64,000 nucleotides of DNA from Clostridia bacterium UC5.1-1E11 (GCA_001305115.1 BCAA01000012.1:1-64000), one strand, 5' to 3'. Counted from the stretch's first letter, positions 1-9,211 are shown. A program made the numbers and translations. The notes: generated by a model not told the origin, from the letters alone.

Positions 1-787
1 CCTTGTTCTCCCGTAGCTCCCGTTGCACCTGTTGCTCCTGTGGCTCCAACTGGCACTACAAAGTCCAGGCTAATCCCGGTTTCTGTGGCATTCGCTGTTA
101 TCGATGCTTCTTCTCCGGAACTTACGTTTCCCACTTCAACGGTAGGGCTTGCTCCAGTCGCACCGGTGGCTCCTATGGGTCCCTGCTCTCCTGTAGCTCC
201 CGTTGCACCTGTTGCCCCCGTTGCTCCAGTATCTCCTTTTGGGCCAATCGGCCCCATCGGGCCTTGTTCTCCCTGTTCTCCTTGCGGGCCCTGGCACCCA
301 CGATCACCTTGTGGGCCTTGTGGACCAGTTTCTCCCTGCGGCCCCTGCTCTCCTTGTGGACCCTGTGCTCCTATAGGTCCTCGTTCTCCCATATCACCTT
401 TATCACCTTTTGGACCAGCGGGTCCAACCATGCCGGAGTCACCCTTTGGTCCAACTGGTCCTCTGTCGCCTTGCGGACCCATAGGTCCTGGATTTCCCCG
501 AACACCTTGGGGGCCCATCTCTCCCGGGTCTCCTTTGGGGCCGGCATCTCCACGGACACCTTGCGGGCCACGTGGCCCATGGGGCCAACCATTCCACGAG
601 GGCCAATCGGACCAGGACACCCTGGTTCCCCCTTTGGGCCTTGGGGGCCTTGTGAGCCACGTTCTCCTTTGGGACCTTGTGGACCTTGAGGACCAGGAAT
701 TCCTTGTGGGCCCTGAACAACATAGTTATCGTCTACTGGATAACATGGGCAATTTCGGTTTGAGAAATTACACCCATAACAGTTCAT
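1..787 (-). CDS. Collagen-like (Gly-X-Y repeat) surface/exosporium protein, 3' end outside window, one frameshift
   Basis: The minus strand encodes a short Cys-rich N-terminus (start [10 protein letters not shown]) followed by a long run of Gly-X-Y triplets ([12 protein letters not shown]), the collagen triple-helix signature. Beyond the repeats, near positions 130-40, comes a stretch like [20 protein letters not shown] then [13 protein letters not shown]. That is the repeat-flanking module typical of BclA-like exosporium or surface glycoproteins. I chose the ATG at 787 because AAGGAGG sits 9 bases upstream; an ATG at 796 directly abuts it. The GXY frame breaks near 576-582 (an ATGGGCCAC stretch), where one added base restores [12 protein letters not shown]. 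The gene runs off the window edge. Role as a surface filament is inferred from the family. Confidence 0.8.
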
Positions 788-950
788 TGGATTCATCCTC
801 CTTATACACCTTCGACGGTTACCCCGTCCTACACTAAAATATGTAACAGGCCCCACAAATGCTTGTAATAATCGAAAGAATAAGGCCCCGTATATTCTTT
901 TTTGTAAGGAAACAATTCCATATATAAGCGCCTGAATAAATATTCTCGCA

Positions 951-991
951 CAAAAAGGGCCAGGCGGTTTTCCATATGGAACCGCCTGGCC
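951..991 (-). terminator. Rho-independent terminator of the PepSY gene
   Basis: Ten-base perfect stem (GGCCAGGCGG at 958-967 with CCGCCTGGCC at 982-991), extended by further pairs, followed on the minus strand by CCCTTTTTG. It lies just downstream of the PepSY gene stop at 1037. Confidence 0.85.
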
Positions 992-1036
992 TCTTCATAT
1001 AAAGATTCTCAATTTTTCTGATGATGCATGGACTCA

Positions 1037-2021
1037 TTAATCCATGTCCTTTTCATAGTCAAGAATTTCTCCTGTACTCGCATCAATTTCATAGGAGTAT
1101 TCTGTTCTTCCAATGTCCCACTCCACCTCATACTTTATTCGACCATGGTCATGATCGAATTCTACTTTCATCCGTTGTACATCGCCTTCAGTAACACCCG
1201 CATGTTTCAATGCAATTTGCTTGGCTTCATCTGCCGTCAATGACACTTCGCCGGAAGATCCCGAATTACTGGGAGCGGAATAGTATTCTGCATCATGGTC
1301 ATACGAAAGAATATCCCCAGAAATTGCATCGATGTCATAATCATATTCGGTATTGTCCTTATAGAACTCTACCTCATATTTCCAGCGTCCATCATCCCTT
1401 TCCAATTGGGTGTAGACAAACTTCACGCTGTCCTTGCTGACACCTGCATGATCTAAAGCGATTTTCTGTGCAGCATCTTCGCCAATATATGAATCTGTAG
1501 CGGATGAAGAACTCGTTTTGGCAGGCGTACTACTTGAGGTAAATGATTGATTACCCGATTTCTCCGGAGCAGTTTCTTTGCCCGAGGTTACAGGTGCTTG
1601 TGAGGCAACCTGCGATGACGAATTATAATGTTCAATATCTCGATCCATAGAGAGGATTTCTCCTGTTACTGCATCGATGTCATAATCATATTCTTCATTG
1701 CCAACCACAAATTCAATGTCATATTCTGCGCGATTGTCATCATAATCTAGGCGTGCCCGAATGAACTGCACTTCGTCTTCAGCAAAACCAGCGTTCTTCA
1801 ATGCAAGATCCTTTGCCTCTTGTTCCGTGATATAGTCGCCTGAAGCATTACCCGCAATTCCTGCCGAAACATTGCTTGAGGGCGAAGCCACTGGTGCGAC
1901 CGTCGTTCCCGCGCCAGAAGCATTGGACGCTGTATCTGACACAGGCGACCCACACCCGGTAAAAAAGTGCCAAACTAAGAATCACGGCAGAAGTTGCAAT
2001 CCATAAATTCTTTCTATTCAT
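1037..2021 (-). CDS. PepSY-domain lipoprotein (three PepSY repeats), one frameshift near the N-terminus
   Basis: Three tandem PepSY-type modules of about 70 residues are visible, each with the same pattern: I-x-x-x-x-A-K/Q-x-(I/L)-A-L-x-x-A-G, then an acidic strand and YDYDIDA-x-(T/S)-G-(E/D)-I-L. Low-complexity Ser/Thr linkers separate them. The ORF as read starts inside the mature protein. Upstream in another frame is ATG at 2021 (MNRKNLWIATSAVILSLALF) with an AAAGGA site. Removing one T from the T6 run at 1961-1966 joins this to FTGCGSPVSDT, giving a signal peptide and lipobox Cys (about 327 aa). It follows a two-component pair on the same strand with a 103-base gap, so it may modulate or be induced by that system. 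PepSY proteins are often anchored inhibitors or sensors; the ligand is unknown. Confidence 0.8.
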
Positions 2022-2124
2022 ACATCATACATCCTTTCCAAAATGTATTTCATTTGCTTTTGTGTCTTCAGTATATCCAGCAAAGATTAAAGCTTCATTA
2101 AAAGATGTATGTTTTTTAATTTTT

Positions 2125-3468
2125 CTAAGCATGAAACGAAAATGTAAAAGCCGAGCCTTGGCCGAGAACACTCTCCACCTGGATATTCCCTCCATGTGCC
2201 TGAACAATCCATTTTACCATAGAAAGGCCCAGTCCTGCGCCGCTGGCACTGCGCGCGGAATCCGCCTGCCAAAACCGCTCCCAAACTTTTTCCAAGTTTT
2301 CTGGAGCAATTCCGATACCATTATCTTGTACACAACCGATGATGAGCCTTGTTTTTTTGCAAAGTTATCTGCAACCATCCGCCTTCTCTACCATATTTCA
2401 CTCCATTTTCAATCAAATTAATCCACACACGCATCAACATGGTTTCATCGCCCTGCATCTCAACATCGGGCTCAATATGTGTCTCCAATTGGATATGCCG
2501 CATACTGGCGTTCTCCTGTTGTTGCTCCACAACCATCATGGCTAAGTCACTGAGGTTAACTGTTTCAAACTGCATCTTACCATGAGCTTTATCTGCACGT
2601 GCAAGCATTAATAGCTGAGAAATCATGACAGCCATTTTTTCTGCTTGATTTAAAATTGCATGCAACGCCTCCCTTGCTTCATCCAATGTTTTTGCACGCT
2701 CAAGAGCATATTCACACTGAGAAATAATCACTGTTGTTGGCGTTCGCAATTCATGTGAAGCATCGGAGGTAAACTGCTTTTCCCTCTCAAAAGCCTTTTC
2801 CAACCGCGCAAACATACTGTCAAACTCCGCGGCCAAGGTATAAACTTCATCCCGTCCTTGGCCGAGTGCAATACGGCGAGATAGGTCGTTCCCTTCTCCG
2901 ATTTCACGCGCGGTCTGAATGATTCGCCGCACTGGCTGAAAAGCACGGCGTGTGATGAAATAGCCGCCTACTGCCGCAAACAACACAAAAACGGCAGGAC
3001 AATCAGCGCCAGACGGTAGAGTGTCGAAATCGTTGAATCTACTTGATTCGCTGCCGACACGCTGCGTATCCATACAGTGCCATATCCATAAATCGTGTTC
3101 TGTTCATCATATACATACCAGCTTTTTTGCATACTGGGAATGGTTCGCAATTGACCGGGAGCAAATACTGCCGAATTGTCAAAGTCCCTTGGAACAGAAC
3201 CGTAAAGCGGTACACCACCGGCATCGTACACCGAAAGATAGATACCGTCCTTAAAATATTCCAAATCATCATCGATTTCTATTTCCCCGTCGTCTGCGTC
3301 AATCTCCCGCCATCCTGCGGCCACCATATCCATCATCTGGCTCTTTGTTTCTTCCAGTGCCGACTGAGCACCCGTATAAAACAAAAAAGCCAAGACGATG
3401 CTGACCAGCAACACCATAAGCAGCGTAAACCACAGGGTCACCTTCAAATGGATTGATAAGCGCTTCAT
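2125..3468 (-). CDS. Sensor histidine kinase (HAMP-HisKA-HATPase), two frameshifts
   Basis: A membrane sensor kinase of about 447 aa. N-terminal TM helix (WFTLLMVLLVSIVLAFLF), extracytoplasmic domain, second TM (VFVLFAAVGGYFI) and HAMP-like linker. H-box FTSDASHELRTP carries the phosphorylated His; then N-box WINLIENGVKYG, G1 DNGIGIA and G2 GAGLGLSMVK. The frame is broken twice. Near 2992 one base is missing, which otherwise reads IVLPVFVLF. In the T7 run at 2352-2358 one base is in excess, which otherwise reads LQKTRLIIGCVQDNGIGI. The two changes cancel, leaving a length divisible by three. Its ATG overlaps the response-regulator stop (ATGA), so the pair is co-translated. The partner is the regulator just upstream. 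Confidence 0.85.
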
Positions 3469-4139
3469 TTGTCCTCCCGCAAAACATATCCCGCTCCACG
3501 TACCGTATGAATCAACTTGGGCTCGTAGCCATCGTCCAATTTTTTACGCAAATACCGAATATAGACATCCACCACATTAGAACCGCCTTCATAATCGTAA
3601 TTCCAAATATGATGACTGATCTTCTCCCTGGAAAGTACAATCCCGCTATTGCGAATCATATATTCTAATATAGCAAATTCTTTGCTGGACAATGACACCA
3701 CTTGTCCGTTTCGCTGAACAGTACGGGCCGTACAGTCCACCGTCAAGTCTGCCACAGAAAACACATCGCTTGTGCTGTCTGACAACCGGCGAATCATTAC
3801 ACGAAGACGAGCCAAAAGCTCATCAAAAGCAAATGGCTTTACCAAATAATCGTCTGCCCCAGCATCCAACCCAGTGACACGGTCTTCAATTCCGTCCCTA
3901 GCCGTCAGCAAAAGTACGGGTGTCTTGTCGCCGCCACTGCGTAACTCTCGAAGCACTTCCAGCCCGCTAATTCCTGGCAACATAATATCCAGGACAATCG
4001 CATCATATTCCGCACAGCGTAAATAATCCAGAGCATCCGTCCCATTAAAACAGCTGTCTACGCTATAATGTGCGGCCTGTAGCTGTTTTACAAGCAGATG
4101 ATTCAGTTCGGGTTCATCCTCCACCACAAAAATTCTCAT
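3465..4139 (-). CDS. OmpR/PhoB-family response regulator
   Basis: A 224-aa two-domain response regulator. The receiver domain (residues 1-118) has the acidic pair VVEDE, the phospho-acceptor Asp in AIVLDIMLPG, Thr in LLLTARD and Lys in YLVKPFAFDEL. The C-terminal winged helix (about 127-224) has the OmpR-type ending SNVVDVYIRYLRKKLDD and IHTVRGAGYVLR. An AATTGGAGGGAA ribosome site precedes the ATG. It is first in the operon, followed by the kinase (4-base overlap) and the PepSY lipoprotein. Likely autoregulated and driving cell-envelope genes, by analogy only; the stimulus is unknown. Confidence 0.92.
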   Translation of the reverse strand: MRIFVVEDEPELNHLLVKQLQAAHYSVDSCFNGTDALDYLRCAEYDAIVLDIMLPGISGLEVLRELRSGGDKTPVLLLTARDGIEDRVTGLDAGADDYLVKPFAFDELLARLRVMIRRLSDSTSDVFSVADLTVDCTARTVQRNGQVVSLSSKEFAILEYMIRNSGIVLSREKISHHIWNYDYEGGSNVVDVYIRYLRKKLDDGYEPKLIHTVRGAGYVLREDK

Positions 4140-4254
4140 ATAATTCCCTCCAATTTACGACTATTATGATACATTCTGCGTATCCAATCAAGCCCTAATT
4201 TTATTTATCCAGAGTTTCACACAATAAAAAAGGATTTGACTAGCGGACCATAAT

Positions 4255-4875
4255 CTACCCGGACCATCATTTGGGATGATTTGAGATGGAACCAGCCTCG
4301 GCACGGATGACACCATTTGGGGTGGAGAATTTTTGATTGGAGATTATCAAACATTTTCCCATTGTGGCTCAATTCGTCCAATTTTTCTTCCCTGGGGCGA
4401 TGCAACTGTTCGGGAGATTGGCAGGATCGCGTTCTCGCTTCTATGGAATGCAGACCTTTCCCTCAAAGGCACATCCTGCTCACCACAAAGCCAAACAGCT
4501 TTTTTCGCCATTTTGAATAAAACGCCAGCATATCCAGAAGCTAGCAGCATCGGGCGGCTATTCGATGGAATTCTATAGCTCTTGGCCAGTCCACAATATG
4601 TCCATTATGAGGGACAGGAAGCCTCTCTTTTGAAAACGTTGGCTCAAAACGATATTCCTGGTCGATGGTATCCAGTGGAGTTCTATGAAAAAATGGACTT
4701 CGCCTATTTGACACGCGTCCCCTACTCCGTGCAATTGTGGGGGACATTGTGATTCAAACAAATCCTGCTGCGATTGCCCGCGGTTTTATGGATGTCTTGC
4801 GCCGGATGGCATTGAGCAGTGCCGCGTTCTAAACCCGGATAGACTACCGATAGTCCTCTCCGGCGGCGTGTTTTT
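4255..4875 (+). pseudogene. hypF: hypF remnant (C-terminal carbamoyltransferase part), decayed
   Basis: The plus strand holds pieces of HypF, which carbamoylates HypE in [NiFe]-hydrogenase cyanide-ligand synthesis. Recognisable blocks lie in different frames: GTDDTIWGGEFLIGDY (near 4295-4345), then IRPIFLPWGDATVREIGRIA (4370-4430), SSIGRLFDG (4545-4570), QYVHYEGQEASLLKTLAQ (4590-4645) and PIVLSGGVF (4850-4873). Several frame changes and stop codons separate them and the N-terminal acylphosphatase, zinc-finger and YrdC-like domains are gone. Unlike the single-base breaks elsewhere in this window, the damage is multiple and includes large deletions, so this is a true pseudogene. Confidence 0.8.
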
Positions 4876-5580
4876 CAAAAAGATTTCAAAGAAATTGTAC
4901 AATCCATTACAGGCATTGCAAAGCAGGTAAGCGTACAAATCGTCACTGGCGATACAAAGGTGGTTGAATGTAGAAAAGGGGACGGCCTTTATGCCAACAC
5001 TGCTGGAATCGGTTCACCGTGGTGTCCGGTTTATCCTATCAATCAATTCGTGCGGAAGATGTCGTTTTAATCAGTGGAAGTGTGGGATGCTATGGTGCAG
5101 CTGTACGGCAAGGGGAGAAATCCCCTTTGAGGGCAAGCTGTATTCCGACGGTTCTCCACTCCATCCGCTCAGTGCTGCGGCATTACAAGTTGGTGGTGTG
5201 CGTATTTTACGCGACCCTACTCGTGGCGGGATCGCTACAACACTCAATGAATTTGTTGAGAACCGTCCACGGACGATCGAATTAGAAGAAGAATCTATTC
5301 CTGTTGATCCCGGCGTTGCTGCATCTTGTGAGCTTTTGGGGTTAGCCCCGCTTTACAACGCCTGCGAGGGACGTATGCTGGCTGTCGTTTCCCTGGAACA
5401 TGCTGCCACCGTATTGGATGCCAGGCATCATACTCCCGGAGAAGATGGTGCTACTGTCATTGGCCGTGTGACAGAAAGTCGGCCTGGACGCGTTATCCTT
5501 CATACCACATTCGGTGGAAGCCGCATCCTCGGGAAACTTACCGGAGCACAATTGCCTCGAATTGCGGAAAGGCATAAGGA
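4876..5580 (+). pseudogene. hypE: hypE remnant (middle and C-terminus), fused to the hypF remnant
   Basis: HypE dehydrates the HypF-made thiocarbamate to thiocyanate for the Fe(CN)2CO site of [NiFe] hydrogenases. Here the N-terminal third is missing. Similarity starts at KDFKEIVQSI (near 4880) and continues with VQIVTGDTKVVE and KGDGLYANTAGIG. After frame changes it runs LISGSVGCYGAAV, then a longer intact stretch: ILRDPTRGGIATTLNEF, IPVDPGVAASCELLGLAPLY, GATVIGRVTESRPGRVILHT, FGGSRILGKLTGAQLPRI. The usual C-terminal Cys after LPRI, which carries the cyanide, is absent: Ala is read. The junction with hypF near 4876 implies a deletion of the hypF 3' end and hypE 5' end. I considered selD/PurM relatives, but the LPRI ending and hypF linkage favour hypE. 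Confidence 0.78.
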
Positions 5581-5596
5581 CATATTCCAAATCAGA

Positions 5597-5640
5597 CGAA
5601 AGGTGTACTGCATAGTATCATGGAATGCAGTACACCTTTC
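5597..5640 (+). terminator. Hairpin terminator after hypE remnant
   Basis: Thirteen-base perfect stem (AGGTGTACTGCAT at 5601-5613, ATGCAGTACACCT at 5625-5637) followed by TTC. It probably terminated the former hyp operon. Confidence 0.6.
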
Positions 5641-5817
5641 AATTTGCCACTTATAAAATTAATTTTGGATACATAAGGAACAAAAAGCAACTACTGTCTT
5701 ATGACTATCCTGAATAGATTCTTCATAAATTATTAGAAAAACAGTTGCTTTGCTATAGTCCGATGCACTTCATAATTTCTTAGGCCTTATCCTGTAGTTC
5801 TTTAAGTTCCAATATGA

Positions 5818-6042
5818 TTAACAGACACAATTTTTACAAGAAAAGAGCCTTCGAATTCGAATTGCAGAGATCTGAGGTGGGAGACTTTTGGTCATCACAC
5901 CATTGTACCAAATCCCCACTCGATCCCCCGCCGAGAGGCACTTCGTGCAATCAGTATTTACCATCACTTCCTGACCCGTAGCATGATCTCTTACCAAAAG
6001 ACGGTTAGCCCAAACTTCACGTATTGTTGCAATCATAATCAT
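5818..6042 (-). CDS. Small conserved-looking protein of unknown function (74 aa)
   Basis: Not assigned to a named family. The 74-residue product begins MIMIATIREVWANRLLVRD, has a compact beta-rich pattern (VMVNTDC, GDRVGIWYNGVMT, PPQISA) and ends in a Cys-containing tail (SCKNCVC). The pattern could fit a small OB/SH3-like barrel, but that is a guess. The start at 6042 is chosen because GAGGTG lies about 8 bases upstream; a GTG three codons earlier falls on the ribosome site itself. It stands alone between the hyp remnant and tRNA-Leu. Confidence 0.6.
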   Translation of the reverse strand: MIMIATIREVWANRLLVRDHATGQEVMVNTDCTKCLSAGDRVGIWYNGVMTKSLPPQISAIRIRRLFSCKNCVC

Positions 6043-6269
6043 CTGTTTCACCTCTGTAATAGCATATGCTCAAGAGTACGAACAGGCTAAACACGAGGAT
6101 TCCGTGAGTGATACTGGATATTTCTAATTCTTTTCTTCTTGTATCTAGCGTCCATAGATAAAACATTTTTTAATTGTTCAATGCTTTCTAAAACCATCTC
6201 ACACGGGAACTCTATAATATACACGGTAAGTGTACGAAGATATTATAAATTTCAATGCTGGATTCCATG

Positions 6270-6303
6270 AAAAAAAACCTGAACGCAATTTGCGTTCAGG
6301 TTT
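6270..6303 (-). terminator. Terminator of tRNA-Leu
   Basis: On the minus strand, stem AACCTGAACGCAA / TTGCGTTCAGGTT followed by a T8 run, directly downstream of the tRNA 3' end. Confidence 0.9.
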
Positions 6304-6307
6304 CAGT

Positions 6308-6394
6308 TGGTGCCGGTGGCCGGACTCGAACCGGCACGTCATTGCTGACAACAGATTTTGAGTCTGTCACGTCTGCCAATTCCATCACACCGGC
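6308..6394 (-). tRNA. tRNA-Leu (anticodon CAA)
   Basis: Full 87-nt class II tRNA on the minus strand. It starts GCCGGTGTGATGG, has the anticodon arm CAGA-CTCAAAA-TCTG (anticodon CAA), a variable arm, the T-loop GGTTCGAGTCC and an encoded CCA end (ACCGGCACCA). It reads UUG leucine codons. The acceptor stem pairs GCCGGTG with CACCGGC. A strong terminator follows at once. Confidence 0.97.
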
Positions 6395-6458
6395 ATGTAA
6401 CGTTAAAGATTATACAACATTGCTCGCAAAAAAGCAACAGTTTTTTCATATAAATTTT

Positions 6459-6512
6459 AAAAAAACTCCGATTCTCTTTTTTGTCCATCTTTTAGAAAAA
6501 GAGAATCGGAGT
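6459..6512 (-). terminator. Terminator of the apbE-rnf operon
   Basis: Long perfect stem (ACTCCGATTCTCTTTTT at 6465 on, with its complement ending at 6512). On the minus strand it is followed by a T7 run. It sits just after the rnfB stop. Confidence 0.9.
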
Positions 6513-6518
6513 CTATAC

Positions 6519-7322
6519 TTATGCCTGCAAATGTTCCATCATCGTTAAGCAATGGCGAGGACATGCCTCCACACACTTTCCACAGCCAATACATTTCTCC
6601 GGGTCGACCGTGGCGTGGAAATGTTCCACTTTGACGGCCCCAGCTTCACAGACTTTTTGACACTTCATGCAACCAATACAACCCACTTTACAGACCTTAT
6701 TGGTCATTGCTCCCTTATCGCAATTATCACAACGCACAACTGCCTGTTTTTTCAAGGGCACTAGGGAAATCAGCTGTTTTGGGCAAGCTTTCACACACAT
6801 AGAACAGCCTTTACAACGCGACGGTTCCACATGGGCAACGCCATTGCAGACATCAATCGCACCGTAAGCACAGGAACGAACACAATCTCCCAGTCCCATA
6901 CAACCGTAACGGCAGCTGGAAACGCCCCCTGCCAGTTGTGCGGCAGCGGCACAGGTTTGAATCCCCTCATACTCCATTTTGTCGCTGGTGTTGTCATAAC
7001 TGCCCAGGCAATGGACTACTGCCACCTTGGCCTCTACATCCACATCTGCCAACCCCAGGTACTGGGAAACCATCTTGGCCACTTCCGCCCCTCCAGGTGC
7101 ACACAGGCCGGGCTGCGCCTCACCATGTGCCAGTGCCTTTGCATAGCCAGAACAGCCGGAGTACCCACAAGCGCCGCAATTGGCTCCTGGCAACATGGCT
7201 TCTATGTCCTCTGCTTTCTCATCCTTTGGCACCGCCATCAGAATCGAGGCAATTGCAAGCCCTAACCCTGCAATCAGTCCGATTACCGCTACAATGACAA
7301 TTGGAATCCACAATTGATTCAT
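6519..7322 (-). CDS. rnfB: Rnf complex subunit B (Fe-S protein)
   Basis: Iron-sulfur subunit of the ferredoxin:NAD+ oxidoreductase, thought to take electrons from reduced ferredoxin on the cytoplasmic face. It has an N-terminal membrane helix (VIVAVIGLIAGLGLAIASIL). Next is the RnfB Cys motif PGANCGACGYSGCSGYAKA with a further Cys in GLCAPGG. Then come ferredoxin-type clusters (CKGCSMCVKACP, CIGCMKCQKVCE, CIGCGKCVEACP) with extra CGXC-like groups. Length 267 aa fits clostridial RnfB. Last gene of the operon, 16 bases after rnfA, with AGGAGGGAG before the ATG. Confidence 0.96.
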   Translation of the reverse strand: MNQLWIPIVIVAVIGLIAGLGLAIASILMAVPKDEKAEDIEAMLPGANCGACGYSGCSGYAKALAHGEAQPGLCAPGGAEVAKMVSQYLGLADVDVEAKVAVVHCLGSYDNTSDKMEYEGIQTCAAAAQLAGGVSSCRYGCMGLGDCVRSCAYGAIDVCNGVAHVEPSRCKGCSMCVKACPKQLISLVPLKKQAVVRCDNCDKGAMTNKVCKVGCIGCMKCQKVCEAGAVKVEHFHATVDPEKCIGCGKCVEACPRHCLTMMEHLQA

Positions 7323-7338
7323 TCTCTACTCCCTCCTA

Positions 7339-7947
7339 TCAACCCAACAGGCCATCAACAAGGCCCTGGAACCCAAGGAAGGACACCGCCACGAGCGATG
7401 CCGCAATCAGGGTGATCGGGAGGCCCTTCAGGAATTTTGGAATATCATTTGTTTCCAGTCGCTCACGGACACCTGCAAAAAGCACCATTGCAACCATGAA
7501 ACCAATACCGGAACCAAATGCATTGACCAGGGATTGTACATATCCAAAGGTCGGATCTGCAGCGCCTTTTTCGATCACCAACATAGTGACGCCTAAAACC
7601 GCGCAGTTCGTAGTAATCAGTGGCAAGTAAATTCCCAGCGCATTGTAAAGCGGCGGCATGAACTTGCGCAAAGCAATTTCAATCAGCTGTACCAAAGCAG
7701 CTATAATCAAAATAAAGACGATGGTCTGTAGGTATTCCAGCTGATTGGGTACCAACAGATACATGTAAATCGGCCACGTCACAGCTGTGGCAATCACCAT
7801 AACAAAGGTCACCGCCACGCTCATTCCCGTCGCAGTATTCAGCTTTTTGGATACACCGAGAAATGGGCAGATGCCAAGAAATTTATTGAGCACATAGTTC
7901 TCTGTAAGGATTGCCGCCAAAAAGATCGCTACCAAATTTTTAATCAT
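7339..7947 (-). CDS. rnfA: Rnf complex subunit A (membrane)
   Basis: 202-aa integral membrane protein with about six TM helices, starting MIKNLVAIFLAAILTENYVL. The paired motifs FLGICPFLGVSKK and LPLITTNCAVLG, with conserved Cys residues, are typical of RnfA/NqrE; these Cys are thought to hold an iron centre between RnfA and RnfE. Together with RnfE and RnfD it forms the ion-translocating membrane core. It overlaps rnfE by four bases (ATGA), indicating translational coupling. Confidence 0.96.
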   Translation of the reverse strand: MIKNLVAIFLAAILTENYVLNKFLGICPFLGVSKKLNTATGMSVAVTFVMVIATAVTWPIYMYLLVPNQLEYLQTIVFILIIAALVQLIEIALRKFMPPLYNALGIYLPLITTNCAVLGVTMLVIEKGAADPTFGYVQSLVNAFGSGIGFMVAMVLFAGVRERLETNDIPKFLKGLPITLIAASLVAVSFLGFQGLVDGLLG

Positions 7948-8630
7948 TTCTTAGCAGCCTCCTTTTTCTGAATCTTCGAACAGTTCTCTGCAAGAGGGCA
8001 GCCATGGCAGCCGAGCTCTGCCGGGCGAGATCCCTCACCTGCCAGCCGGTTTGCCACTGCGATCAGAATTCCAAACACAAAGAAACCTCCTGGCGGCAAA
8101 ATAAATACAATGATCGGGTCGACAACGCCCGCCGTAATCGGGATACCAAACAAGCTTCCCGCGCCAAAAAATTCACGGATCATCCCCATCACCAACAGTG
8201 TGGCTGTGAATCCCACGCCCATTCCCAGCCCATCAATGATGGATGGTACAATCTTGTTTTTGCTGGCAAACATCTCTGCACGGCCCAAAATAATGCAATT
8301 CACCACAATCAGAGGCAAATATATTCCCAGAGCCTCATCAAGTGCTGGAGAATAGGCCTGAATAAACATCTGTACAACGGACACAAAGCCTGCAATGACT
8401 GTGATAAATGCAGGTATGCGTACTTTATCCGGAATGATCTTGCGCAGAATGGAAATCACCGCATTGGAACACACCAGAACAAACGTCGTCGCTAAACCCA
8501 TACCAATGGCATTGCTCGCAGAGGTGCTGACCGCTAGTGTTGCGCAGCATCCAAGCACCAGGCGCAAAACAGGGTTTTCTTTGACAATGCCCTTGGAGAA
8601 CTCCTTCCAAAGGGATTTCTTCTTATCCAT
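7944..8630 (-). CDS. rnfE: Rnf complex subunit E (membrane)
   Basis: 228-aa membrane subunit homologous to RnfA in inverted topology. It shows the RnfE start ENPVLRLVLGCCATLAVS, the motif LPLIVVNCIILGRAE and several TM helices. A Cys-rich C-terminal tail (LGCHGCPLAENCSKI) is seen in many anaerobe RnfE proteins and may bind a metal. It sits between rnfG (2-base gap) and rnfA (4-base overlap). Confidence 0.95.
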   Translation of the reverse strand: MDKKKSLWKEFSKGIVKENPVLRLVLGCCATLAVSTSASNAIGMGLATTFVLVCSNAVISILRKIIPDKVRIPAFITVIAGFVSVVQMFIQAYSPALDEALGIYLPLIVVNCIILGRAEMFASKNKIVPSIIDGLGMGVGFTATLLVMGMIREFFGAGSLFGIPITAGVVDPIIVFILPPGGFFVFGILIAVANRLAGEGSRPAELGCHGCPLAENCSKIQKKEAAKK

Positions 8631-8632
8631 TC

Positions 8633-9211
8633 TTAGGCGCCTCCTTTCACTGTCTCGTACAAGGCCAACGCCTCGTTGACCGCATCGGTCACGCCCTGGG
8701 TCGTGATGGTAGCGCCCGTCATCGCCATGATTTGACCATCCTGCTTTTCGCCGGACTTAATCACTTCAAATTCACCAGATTCTGGAACTGCCTGGTGGAA
8801 CTGAGCGCGAAAGTCCTCTTTTTCTGCATTCATACCGAGGCCCGGCGTGTCATCAATGCTGAGCAGTTCCACGCCGGACACCGATCCATCCACCTGAATA
8901 CCGGTCATCACCTGAACCGGGCCGCCATACGAGCTGGCAGAGGTCGTAAATACATATCCGGCCGTTTCTCCGTTCTCCTTGCCAACATAGTAAATAACAT
9001 TTGCGCCCTCCGCATCTGTGACCTGCGCTTCTTCAAAGTCTTTAATTCCGGGAAGCACTAACTCACGCGCTTCTCGGGCAGCTTCCTCCTCCTGCTCTGC
9101 GATCTTGTCCTTCGTCAGCAGATTTGTTCCCGCCAACAAGGCCGCAATTACCAAACAAATCAAGGTCAGTGTGACCGTGGGGCGAAGGACCTCTTTTGCC
9201 TGAATTTTCAT
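8633..9211 (-). CDS. rnfG: Rnf complex subunit G (covalent FMN, FMN-binding domain)
   Basis: 192-aa protein with one N-terminal TM helix (VTLTLICLVIAALLAGTNLL) and an extracytoplasmic FMN-binding domain. The flavinylation motif TGAT is at residues 165-168 (MAMTGATITTQG), where Thr168 would be linked to FMN by the ApbE encoded at the head of this operon. GLGMNAEKEDFRAQF is typical of RnfG/NqrC. Its stop overlaps neither neighbour strongly; its start overlaps the rnfD stop by 4 bases. Confidence 0.95.
   Translation of the reverse strand: MKIQAKEVLRPTVTLTLICLVIAALLAGTNLLTKDKIAEQEEEAAREARELVLPGIKDFEEAQVTDAEGANVIYYVGKENGETAGYVFTTSASSYGGPVQVMTGIQVDGSVSGVELLSIDDTPGLGMNAEKEDFRAQFHQAVPESGEFEVIKSGEKQDGQIMAMTGATITTQGVTDAVNEALALYETVKGGA

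Noticed and set aside
3..837. Plus-strand ORFs rich in Pro, Ser and Cys
   Set aside because: These are the complement of the Gly-X-Y repeats of the minus-strand collagen-like gene.
1037..2021. Programmed frameshifting as a general explanation for broken genes
   Set aside because: No slippery heptamer plus downstream structure was evident, breaks are in unrelated genes, and many need an added base. Sequence error is simpler.
4964..5656. Reading this as selenophosphate synthetase (selD) or another PurM-like gene
   Set aside because: The order of motifs, the LPRI ending and the upstream HypF blocks fit HypE better. The ORF start is in the wrong frame for the N-terminal part.
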